5,032 bases of DNA from Phormidesmis priestleyi (GTDB taxonomy: Bacteria; Cyanobacteriota; Cyanobacteriia; Phormidesmidales; Phormidesmidaceae): assembly GCA_003242115.1 (NCBI GenBank), contig QBMP01000281.1:1-5032 (forward strand), given 5' to 3'. Both the position numbers and the translations under genes were made by a program. A model generated the notes under the pieces. The model worked only from the letters and a program-made list of their open reading frames with translations. It had not been told where the DNA came from and did not search any database. Each line of letters opens with the position of its first letter. Position 1 is the first letter of the stretch. Positions 1 to 4,629 of this stretch are shown piece after piece.

Positions 1-162
1 CGTGATTACAGGTCTTTCCTGTTTTGCAGAAATTGGCACAAAATGTGCATGATTGCGCGGAGCTAAAGGCAAAGTATAGGTTTTCTTCCTTTTTGGGCAT
101 TCAGAGTAGGTCGAAAGAGTGAGGATTGAAATTCGCGTTAAGTCGTGTAAACTTGCCTAAGC

Positions 163-192
163 TGAGTAAGCGAGTTGGCTTATTCACTTTTT
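163..192 (+). terminator. Candidate rho-independent terminator or attenuator
   Basis: TGAGTAAGC (163-171) pairs with GCTTATTCA (178-186) over 9 positions, with one G-U pair and a 6-base loop, and is followed by C and five T residues (188-192). The shape is that of an intrinsic terminator. It could end transcription from a gene left of the window, or act as a premature terminator in the long leader of the peptidase gene that begins 179 bases further on. The stem is only moderately GC-rich, so strength is uncertain. Confidence 0.5.
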
Positions 193-262
193 GAGCCAGT
201 TTTTAGCCAGTAGTGAACGGGGTGATCCCCTTGGCACTGCAAGGCTTTGAGCGGTAGTTAGG

Positions 263-277
263 AACAGCACTGCTGTT
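263..277 (+). promoter_or_regulatory. Perfect 6-bp inverted repeat in peptidase leader
   Basis: AACAGC (263-268) and GCTGTT (272-277) are exact inverted repeats around the trinucleotide ACT. As DNA it could be a dimer-binding operator; as RNA it would form a tight stem with a 3-base loop 94 bases before the start codon. No regulator family is recognised from the site. Confidence 0.3.
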
Positions 278-357
278 ATTGGAAAAAATCGTTATTAGGC
301 TGAATCAATCTTGCTGACGAAGCAGTTGAGTCCTCTAACGGTTGAAAACTGATTATT

Positions 358-363
358 AGGAGG
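358..363 (+). promoter_or_regulatory. Shine-Dalgarno site that fixes a TTG start
   Basis: A perfect AGGAGG lies 7 bases before the TTG at 371. This strong, well-spaced site supports TTG as the initiation codon over the first in-frame ATG (476-478, residue 36), which would remove the charged N-terminus ahead of the signal-peptide core. Confidence 0.8.
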
Positions 364-370
364 GTATTCC

Positions 371-2251
371 TTGAAGAAGGCAATTTCACAGGAAACGATA
401 AATGACAACAGTCATTCACGTATTCCAGAAGGAAATGAGAGTAACGTGACGGCTAGCAGCTTCAGATCGGCTGCAATGCTAGGGATTGCTCTCTCGGTAG
501 GTGCATCCGGAGTGGTCGTATCCCAAACCAAAGCATCGGCTGCGGTGACAGCACCGACAACTTCTGCCAAAACTGAGGCTTTTGCAAGCAATTCTAGGGT
601 CTCGTCGCCTGTGCCTGAAGATGCCTCTCTACAGGTTGCGGGCTATCACACTGTTGGGTCGGGCGAAAGCCTCTGGCAAATCGCTCAGCAGCACCGCGTT
701 GGTCTACGTGAGCTGAAGTCGGTCAATGGATTAGCGCCAGAAACATCCATTGCAGTTGGGCAGGTTTTGAGAGTGCCAGAACTGGCTCCAGAGCGGTTAG
801 AAGAAGCTCAAAGCATCGCGATCGCCGACACCGCCGCAAATTCCGAAGAACTTGCTCAAAACACTACAGCCGACAGCGAAAATCTGCTCGCTCAGCAAAG
901 TACTGACGAGCCTGTAGCTGCCGCTCAAGTTTCAACACCTGCTCCTTCAATCCAACTTGAGATTGCCGATGCTCCCTCCCAGTCAGCGAGCACAAATGAC
1001 GATCTACCTGTAATCACAGCGCTAGCAATACCTTCTGTAGCAACTAATTCTCAGGCCAGCTACCGGGTTCAAGCAGGCGATACGCTCAGCAGCATTGCTG
1101 CTTTTTTAGGAACAACGTCAGCAGAGCTAATTCGCGCCAATAGATTGTCCAATCCTAACGTGATCTATGCAGGCGCTACGCTCAGAGTGCCTGCGGCTCG
1201 ATTATCTGAATCTACTCAATCACTGGCATCTCAGCCGGTTCAACAGGCAGTTCAGCAGGCAGTTCAGCAGGCGCAACCACCCCAGCAACTCGCTAGAAAA
1301 GCAGCTTCATCAACGGAAATTCCTAGCAACAGCGAACAGTTGCGTTCAGCCACTGAGCGGTTGGCTGCTTTAAGAAGTACCGCCAATCCTTCAAGCGACG
1401 CTAGGCTTTTAACTGAAATCCGTAATGCCTCTCCTCAAGAAGCTGCCAGCGTGGGTGGCGAACAGTTGAGCGCGCAAGATGTGCTCAGCGATCGCCCAGG
1501 CAGCGTAGCGGGGGATGCAAACAGCGCTGATCCTTACGTAGCTGATTTGTTAGAAGAGGTTGAAGGCATCAGCGACCCGTCCAATCAGATTGCTGAAATT
1601 GACAGCAGCAAGCAAATAGCTAGCGTTCCAGAAGACAATACGCCAATTAACAATCCTTTGGCCTCAAGGCCCGTAGCTCCGGTTCGACCTACAGAGCAGG
1701 TTGCTATTTCTAACGGCTCTGCTTCTGCTGATTCTGAGCTTTTAGCTGCTGCACCGCTCAATCCGGGTGCCTACATTCCGGCGCAGCGATCGCAAACCGG
1801 CCAAGTAGTCTCGCCTGATATGCCTTTACTGCCTTCTTCAGATCAGTATTTACCAGAAGCACCTAATCGCTTTGATGGCTATATCTGGCCCGCTAGAGGC
1901 ACCGTCACCTCCGGCTATGGCTGGCGCTGGGGAAGAATGCACCGAGGCGTAGATGTCGCTGGCCCAGTCGGAACGCCCATTGTGGCCGCCGCATCTGGTG
2001 TGATTGAGCAAGCTGGTTGGAACTCCGGCGGATTTGGCAACCTGGTTGAAATTCGTCATTCTGATGGCAGTATGACTCGCTATGCTCACAACAGTCGTTT
2101 GAATGTGAGTTCGGGCCAGCAAGTAGCCCAAGGTCAGCAGATTGCAGAAATGGGTAGCACTGGCTATAGCACTGGGCCGCATCTGCACTTTGAAGTGCAT
2201 CCAAACGGCGGCGGTGCTGTTAATCCAGTTGCCTATCTTCCAAGTCGGTAA
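371..2251 (+). CDS. Secreted LysM-LysM-M23 peptidoglycan endopeptidase
   Basis: This 626-residue protein is predicted to cut peptide cross-links of peptidoglycan in the periplasm or cell wall. An N-terminal stretch of about 30 polar residues leads into a hydrophobic segment (about 34-50) ending in ASA at 55-57, a good signal peptidase I site. LysM 1 spans about 92-136 (GESLWQIAQQHRVG) and LysM 2 about 231-274 (YRVQAGDTLSSIA); LysM domains bind glycan N-acetylglucosamine. Residues 275-502 form a Ser/Ala/Gln-rich linker without recognisable domains. The C-terminal M23 (LytM-type) domain spans about 503-620 and keeps every expected active-site residue: HRGVD (H524, D528) and HLH (H604, H606) for zinc and catalysis, and H573 in YAHNSRL. 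The catalytic site therefore looks active, unlike degenerate NlpD/EnvC-type activators. The start is TTG with a perfect AGGAGG 7 bases upstream. The gene stands alone, between a long structured leader and a hairpin at 2304-2339. Related cyanobacterial proteins act in wall remodelling and cell separation, but the specific role here is inferred. Confidence 0.93.
   Translation: MKKAISQETINDNSHSRIPEGNESNVTASSFRSAAMLGIALSVGASGVVVSQTKASAAVTAPTTSAKTEAFASNSRVSSPVPEDASLQVAGYHTVGSGESLWQIAQQHRVGLRELKSVNGLAPETSIAVGQVLRVPELAPERLEEAQSIAIADTAANSEELAQNTTADSENLLAQQSTDEPVAAAQVSTPAPSIQLEIADAPSQSASTNDDLPVITALAIPSVATNSQASYRVQAGDTLSSIAAFLGTTSAELIRANRLSNPNVIYAGATLRVPAARLSESTQSLASQPVQQAVQQAVQQAQPPQQLARKAASSTEIPSNSEQLRSATERLAALRSTANPSSDARLLTEIRNASPQEAASVGGEQLSAQDVLSDRPGSVAGDANSADPYVADLLEEVEGISDPSNQIAEIDSSKQIASVPEDNTPINNPLASRPVAPVRPTEQVAISNGSASADSELLAAAPLNPGAYIPAQRSQTGQVVSPDMPLLPSSDQYLPEAPNRFDGYIWPARGTVTSGYGWRWGRMHRGVDVAGPVGTPIVAAASGVIEQAGWNSGGFGNLVEIRHSDGSMTRYAHNSRLNVSSGQQVAQGQQIAEMGSTGYSTGPHLHFEVHPNGGGAVNPVAYLPSR
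1246..1272 (+). repeat. 12-bp in-frame tandem repeat encoding VQQA units
   Basis: GGCAGTTCAGCA occurs twice head to tail (1246-1257 and 1258-1269) and starts a third time (GGC, 1270-1272), with a diverged copy just upstream. It encodes VQQAVQQAVQQAQ at residues 290-302, directly after LysM 2. The unit is a multiple of three, so copy-number change would alter linker length without breaking the frame. Confidence 0.85.
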
Positions 2252-2303
2252 AGCGCGTAGCGAACCCATTCAAAAAGCGCTCAAAAACCATCAAAAAAGC
2301 AGC

Positions 2304-2339
2304 AGCCTGAGGCGTACAAAAAACTGGATGCCTTAGGCT
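2304..2339. terminator. Long hairpin, candidate bidirectional terminator
   Basis: AGCCTGAGGC (2304-2313) pairs with GCCTTAGGCT (2330-2339), and two further pairs inside extend the stem to 12 (two of them G-U), with a 12-base loop. It begins 52 bases after the peptidase stop codon. On the plus strand the stem is followed by only a loosely T-rich stretch (CTGTATTATTG). On the minus strand it is followed within five bases by TTTTTT (complement of 2293-2298), which is closer to a textbook intrinsic terminator. No minus-strand gene is seen to the right that would need it. Confidence 0.55.
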
Positions 2340-2437
2340 CTGTATTATTGAAGAATCAGCGGCATGGAAGAACCAGTGACAGAATAAACCCTCAGGTAAC
2401 GCTGACTGGTCAGGCTGTGAACGCGATCGCGCTACTT

Positions 2438-2459
2438 TCTTGTCTATGTCTTGTCTATG
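2438..2459. repeat. 11-bp perfect tandem repeat
   Basis: TCTTGTCTATG is repeated exactly (2438-2448, 2449-2459) about 120 bases upstream of the tRNA. The 11-base period puts both copies on nearly the same face of the helix. It may be a chance slippage product or a paired protein-binding site. Confidence 0.6.
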
Positions 2460-2575
2460 ACATTTCGTTTCGTGCTACATTTGTTCAGCTGCGGTTGATA
2501 CCGTTTGTCAAGACGATGCCAGCCGATGCAGATCAGCTTGCAACCCTATGTAAGCAGCCGACAATCAACCAATCA

Positions 2576-2648
2576 GGCTCTGTAGCTCAGTGGTTAGAGC
2601 AGGGGACTCATAAGCCCAAGGTCGCAGGTTCAAATCCCGCCAGAGCCA
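2576..2648 (+). tRNA. trnM: tRNA with CAT anticodon, probably elongator Met
   Basis: All four arms fold. The acceptor is GGCTCTG/CAGAGCC with seven Watson-Crick pairs, the D stem is GCTC/GAGC with loop AGTGGTTA, the anticodon loop is CTCATAA (anticodon 2609-2611), and the T arm is GCAGG-TTCAAAT-CCCGC. The discriminator is A2648 and no CCA is encoded, so CCA must be added by the nucleotidyltransferase. The paired G1-C72 argues against an initiator tRNA. The anticodon stem GGGGA/GCCCA has only three central G-C pairs, flanked by G-A and A-G mismatches at 27-43 and 31-39. The A-C mismatch at 51-63 is, from memory, also present in E. coli elongator tRNA-Met. The 8-base D loop and parts of the anticodon arm recall the tRNA-Ile2 that TilS modifies to lysidine, so that identity cannot be excluded. 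Confidence 0.93.
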
Positions 2649-2666
2649 TACGGTTTAGAAATATAG

Positions 2667-2687
2667 TTTAGAAACTGCATTTCTAAA
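2667..2687 (+). repeat. 8-bp inverted repeat overlapping the tRNA terminator
   Basis: TTTAGAAA (2667-2674) and TTTCTAAA (2680-2687) are perfect inverted repeats with loop CTGCA. The right arm is also the left arm of the hairpin at 2681-2699, so the two stems exclude each other in RNA. TTTAGAA also occurs at 2654-2660, giving three direct copies and one inverted copy within 46 bases. Confidence 0.7.
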
Positions 2688-2707
2688 TACGCTTTAGAAG
2701 TTTTTTT
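2681..2707 (+). terminator. Candidate intrinsic terminator after the tRNA
   Basis: TTCTAAA (2681-2687) pairs with TTTAGAA (2693-2699) around a 5-base loop, followed by G and seven T residues (2701-2707). It begins 33 bases after the tRNA 3' end, a sensible place to end the tRNA transcript. The stem is AT-rich and therefore weak, but the T7 run is the longest near any hairpin in the window. Confidence 0.6.
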
Positions 2708-2721
2708 AAAAGGTGATCGAG

Positions 2722-2735
2722 GCGATCGCGATCGG
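2722..2735. repeat. HIP1 octamer with overlapping near-copy
   Basis: GCGATCGC at 2722-2729 runs into GCGATCGG at 2728-2735. Exact HIP1 copies are also at 818-825, 1488-1495 and 1786-1793 inside the peptidase gene and at 2423-2430. HIP1 is the highly iterated palindrome typical of many cyanobacterial genomes. All five copies lie in the left half of the window; none occurs in the methyltransferase, dps or the last gene. Confidence 0.95.
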
Positions 2736-2956
2736 CTTATAGATTGACACTGACAGCTTTTTCTAATTACCTAATCATTGCCCAGACAGTAGGTGAGGTT
2801 ATCGCTAGGTCATGGTATTGCCCCATCTATGGGCTGTTTTTATTGACGCTGAGCCTAGTGGGCCTTCTAGCTTCATACCATGCTACCTCTAGTCGATGCG
2901 TGCTATCAGATGACTCGGTAGCCGCGAGGTGATCGCAAAAGTCTTTAAAAAATATC

Positions 2957-2992
2957 TTGATGCTCACCAAGTACCTGTGGTTTGAGCATTAG
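2957..2992 (+). repeat. Stem-loop in the methyltransferase upstream region
   Basis: ATGCTCA (2960-2966) and TGAGCAT (2983-2989) are perfect inverted repeats. Three further pairs outside (two of them G-U) and CCA/TGG inside, across a 2-base bulge, extend the structure. No T-run follows, so it is not a standard terminator. Confidence 0.5.
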
Positions 2993-3043
2993 ACGGCGCT
3001 AATTGAGTTCATACCCGATTAGGAGAACAAATCTGCGAAGAAC

Positions 3044-3071
3044 ACCAGAATCACTTCTTGATCATTCTGGT
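3044..3071 (+). repeat. 8-bp perfect inverted repeat
   Basis: ACCAGAAT (3044-3051) and ATTCTGGT (3064-3071) flank a 12-base spacer, ending 79 bases before the methyltransferase start codon. It may be an operator or an RNA stem in the leader. A TTGACG (3078-3083) just after it resembles a -35 element but lacks a matching -10. Confidence 0.5.
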
Positions 3072-3150
3072 CAGCAATTGACGCTCAGCTCATCACCAGA
3101 GTTTTGTCTTAACATGGTCTTTTACTTTAAGTATGCTGGGGAAAGAAGCT

Positions 3151-3846
3151 ATGAACTTAATTGATAGATACACCTATCGCAACTTTGTGAAGTCGTCTAT
3201 ATGCAAAGTTTACGACACACTAGAATATGGATTTAACCACCCTTTTTCAAGCCTGAAGCATAAGTCTCATTTGTCAACGGTTCAATTTATTGAAGATACT
3301 TGCCCTCGTGCACTTCCCTGCCGAAGTCCTAAAAAGTTGGTTGATCTAGCACTGAGCAGCCTTATGAAGCCTGGGCTCATACTAGAGTTTGGAGTCTTTA
3401 AAGGCGATTCCCTTCGTTACATTGCGAAAAAAAAGCCTCAGCGTGAACTGCACGGCTTTGATTCTTTTGAAGGTTTATCCGAGGCGTGGGTGAGTAATGC
3501 TAAAGGTGCTTTTGACGTTGGCGGTAGGCTGCCAAAGGTTCCGAATAATGTGAACCTTTGGAAAGGATATTTTGAGGATAGCTTGCCAGCATGGGCACAG
3601 ACCCACGACCAGCCCATTTCTTTTATTCATATTGACTGTGACTTAAATTCTTCGACCAAAACAATTTTTGAGATTCTTGCAGATCGAGTTAACACAGGCA
3701 CAGTTTTACTATTTGATGACTACTTTAATTTTCCCGGTTGGGAACAGGATGGTCACGCAGTATTTACTCAATTTGTGGAAAAGTTTGGATGGGAAGTGAG
3801 TTATCTAGGCTATGCCTACAAAGAGCTTGCGGTCATCATTGTTTAA
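3151..3846 (+). CDS. TylF-like class I SAM-dependent methyltransferase
   Basis: This 231-residue protein is predicted to transfer a methyl group from S-adenosylmethionine; the substrate is unknown. Motif I for SAM binding is ILEFGVFKGDS at 77-87. HGFDSFEGL (101-109) follows, then HIDCDLNSST (160-169, with D162 and D164) and LLFDDYFN (187-193 region, D189 and D190). This order of motifs resembles the TylF/MycF family of sugar O-methyltransferases, whose acidic residues in the last two motifs bind a divalent metal. No signal peptide or membrane segment is seen, so it should be cytoplasmic. I prefer the ATG at 3151, which has GGGGA 8 bases upstream; the in-frame ATG at 3133 would add six residues (MLGKEA) but has no Shine-Dalgarno site. 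The gene is not next to sugar or secondary-metabolite genes here. Hand-counted 60-base blocks range from 35 to 53% G+C, against 65% in one block of the peptidase and 52% in one of dps, and it carries no HIP1 site, so recent acquisition is possible but not shown. Confidence 0.85.
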   Translation: MNLIDRYTYRNFVKSSICKVYDTLEYGFNHPFSSLKHKSHLSTVQFIEDTCPRALPCRSPKKLVDLALSSLMKPGLILEFGVFKGDSLRYIAKKKPQRELHGFDSFEGLSEAWVSNAKGAFDVGGRLPKVPNNVNLWKGYFEDSLPAWAQTHDQPISFIHIDCDLNSSTKTIFEILADRVNTGTVLLFDDYFNFPGWEQDGHAVFTQFVEKFGWEVSYLGYAYKELAVIIV

Positions 3847-3879
3847 GTGAAGAGATGAGGTTTAAGCGAAGAGATGAGG
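3842..3879. repeat. 19-bp tandem duplication spanning a stop codon
   Basis: TTTAAGTGAAGAGATGAGG (3842-3860) is followed directly by a copy with one change, T to C (3861-3879). The first unit contains the end of the last valine codon and the TAA stop of the methyltransferase gene. The period is not a multiple of three. It looks like a local duplication of the gene's 3' end. Confidence 0.9.
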
Positions 3880-3906
3880 CAATTTGGCTTACAGGTGGTT
3901 TTAACC

Positions 3907-3929
3907 GCATCTTGAGCTTAAGAAGATGC
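3907..3929 (+). terminator. Hairpin downstream of methyltransferase, weak terminator
   Basis: GCATCTT (3907-3913) pairs perfectly with AAGATGC (3923-3929) around a 9-base loop, 60 bases after the methyltransferase stop codon. No T-run follows directly; the nearest is TTTT at 3947-3950. It may still mark or protect the 3' end of the transcript. Confidence 0.35.
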
Positions 3930-3978
3930 TAGGAACTGAGATTGACTTTTCCCAAGATGTTTTTGCAGCGAGATCTCT

Positions 3979-4021
3979 CCTTTTGATAGACGCGCAATCT
4001 AAAAGGATTTGCTTTGATAGA
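3979..4021 (+). promoter_or_regulatory. Repeat-bearing region upstream of dps, candidate operator
   Basis: CCTTTTGAT (3979-3987) pairs with ATC(T)AAAAGG (3997-4006), a 9-pair imperfect inverted repeat with one bulged T. TTTGATAGA occurs twice in direct orientation (3982-3990 and 4013-4021), 31 bases apart, close to three helical turns. Dps genes are commonly controlled by oxidative-stress or iron regulators such as PerR or Fur, but neither consensus box is recognisable here. No standard -35/-10 pair with good spacing was found. Confidence 0.35.
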
Positions 4022-4032
4022 GCAGTAACTCC

Positions 4033-4037
4033 GGGAG
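4033..4037 (+). promoter_or_regulatory. Shine-Dalgarno site of dps
   Basis: GGGAG lies 7 bases before the ATG at 4045, supporting that start codon. Confidence 0.65.
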
Positions 4038-4044
4038 ATTCTAT

Positions 4045-4581
4045 ATGCAGTTCGTAAATATTGGCCTCAGCCAAGAACAAAGGCAAGGTGTAATTGACTT
4101 ACTCAATGCAGACCTATCAGACTCCTATCTTCTGGTGGTCAAGACCAAAAAGTACCACTGGGACGTAGTGGGGCCTCAGTTCAGAACGCTGCATGAGCTT
4201 TGGCAGCAGCATTATGAGGCGATTAGCATGAATATTGACGCTATCGCTGAGCGCACTCGTCAGCTAGGTGGCTATCCAATTGGCACAGCCAAAGGCTTTC
4301 TAGAAAATGCAACGCTGCGTGAGCACCCAGGCGATTTGCCCAATGCTGAGGAAATGGTAGAGCGCTTAGTCTCCGATCACGAACAGGTCATTCGCAATTT
4401 GCGCGATCATATTGACCAGTGCTCAGACAACTATCACGACGAAGGTACCGCTGACTTTTTGACGGCGATCATGGAACAGCACGAAGAAATGGCTTGGATG
4501 CTGCGTTCCTTCATTGAAGGCAGCAGTCTGACGCCCACTGGTGAACGTGAATCTTCTTTGAAGACGCCTGCCGCCGTCTAA
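4045..4581 (+). CDS. dps: Dps family DNA-protection ferritin
   Basis: This 178-residue protein should form the hollow 12-subunit Dps cage, which oxidises Fe(II), preferably with hydrogen peroxide, and stores the iron, protecting DNA in the cytoplasm. The canonical inter-subunit ferroxidase residues are present: H38 (KYHWDVVG), H50 (FRTLHELW), D65 and E69 (NIDAIAER). Their spacing of 12, 15 and 4 residues equals that of E. coli Dps H51, H63, D78 and E82. W39 next to the first histidine is also conserved. Length is normal for the family. The N-terminus is short and lacks the lysine-rich tail that binds DNA in E. coli Dps, so direct DNA binding is doubtful. The C-terminus (about 160-178) is polar and probably disordered. 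The likely operon partner follows after 48 bases. Expression is probably stress-controlled from the repeat-bearing region just upstream. Confidence 0.95.
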   Translation: MQFVNIGLSQEQRQGVIDLLNADLSDSYLLVVKTKKYHWDVVGPQFRTLHELWQQHYEAISMNIDAIAERTRQLGGYPIGTAKGFLENATLREHPGDLPNAEEMVERLVSDHEQVIRNLRDHIDQCSDNYHDEGTADFLTAIMEQHEEMAWMLRSFIEGSSLTPTGERESSLKTPAAV

Positions 4582-4593
4582 GTTCTCATCCTA

Positions 4594-4611
4594 CTCAATA
4601 ATCTCATTGAG
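4594..4611 (+). repeat. Small hairpin between dps and the stress-protein gene
   Basis: CTCAAT (4594-4599) pairs with ATTGAG (4606-4611) around a 6-base loop in the 48-base gap. There is no T-run, so it is unlikely to terminate. It overlaps a GAGG (4609-4612), but the likelier ribosome site AAAAGG (4617-4622) stays free. Confidence 0.3.
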
Positions 4612-4629
4612 GTGATAAAAGGTATTAAA

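Larger units (their letters stand above)
1..370 (+). other. Gene-free leader upstream of the M23 peptidase gene
   Basis: No convincing coding region is visible. The stretch holds several short inverted repeats: ACAGG/CCTGT at 8-22 followed by TTTT (a weak terminator-like site, perhaps for a gene to the left), GCACA/TGTGC at 36-48, a terminator-like hairpin at 163-192, GGGG/CCCC at 219-230, CCTTG/CAAGG at 229-244, and AACAGC/GCTGTT at 263-277. A near-tandem AGCCAGT repeat sits at 194-200 and 205-211, 11 bases apart, about one helical turn. No -35/-10 pair with good spacing stands out, so the transcription start of the peptidase gene cannot be placed. Confidence 0.5.
2252..2575 (+). other. Gene-free spacer between peptidase gene and tRNA
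   Basis: No credible gene is present. From left to right it holds three phased A-tracts (2270-2298), a 12-pair hairpin (2304-2339), an imperfect inverted repeat ACCAGT(GA)CAG/CTGACTGGT (2372-2410), a HIP1 octamer (2423-2430) and an 11-bp tandem repeat (2438-2459). A TATGTA at 2547-2552, about 24 bases before the tRNA, could serve as its -10 element, but no matching -35 element sits at a good distance. Confidence 0.5.
2708..3150 (+). other. Gene-free stretch before the methyltransferase
   Basis: No protein with a credible start and ribosome binding site is found in these 443 bases. A HIP1 octamer overlaps a near-copy at 2722-2735. A perfect TTGACA hexamer is at 2744-2749, but the best -10 at normal spacing is poor. 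Two stem-loops lie at 2957-2992 and 3044-3071. If transcription starts near 2775, both would lie in a leader of about 375 bases ahead of the methyltransferase gene; this is inference. Confidence 0.45.

Noticed and set aside
34..49. Sigma-54-like promoter: TGGCAC, five bases, GTGCA, with correct GG-GC spacing
   Set aside because: Cyanobacteria are not known to carry sigma-54, and the match also forms a small chance palindrome (GCACA/TGTGC). Treated as coincidence.
1850..2269. Minus-strand reading frames of 139 and 99 residues inside the peptidase gene
   Set aside because: They lie opposite the conserved M23 domain and show no family features; they are shadows of the true frame.
2348..2671. 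107-residue plus-strand reading frame
   Set aside because: It runs straight through the tRNA; the stretch GSVAQWLEQGTHKPKVAGSN is the tRNA translated, a well-known artefact. The start is TTG without a ribosome site.
2744..2773. Promoter with perfect TTGACA
   Set aside because: At 16-18 base spacing the -10 candidates (ATTACC, TTACCT, TACCTA) are poor, so I mention the hexamer but do not call a promoter.
2744..2932. 62-residue reading frame with a hydrophobic middle
   Set aside because: Starts at TTG inside a TTGACA hexamer, has no Shine-Dalgarno site and no recognisable family; the hydrophobic run alone is weak evidence.
3133..3150. Upstream ATG start for the methyltransferase
   Set aside because: No Shine-Dalgarno site precedes 3133, whereas GGGGA is well placed for 3151. 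The six-residue difference does not affect function.
3738..3932. 64-residue plus-strand frame overlapping the methyltransferase end and the 19-bp repeat
   Set aside because: Out of frame with a conserved gene, no ribosome site, and no recognisable sequence.
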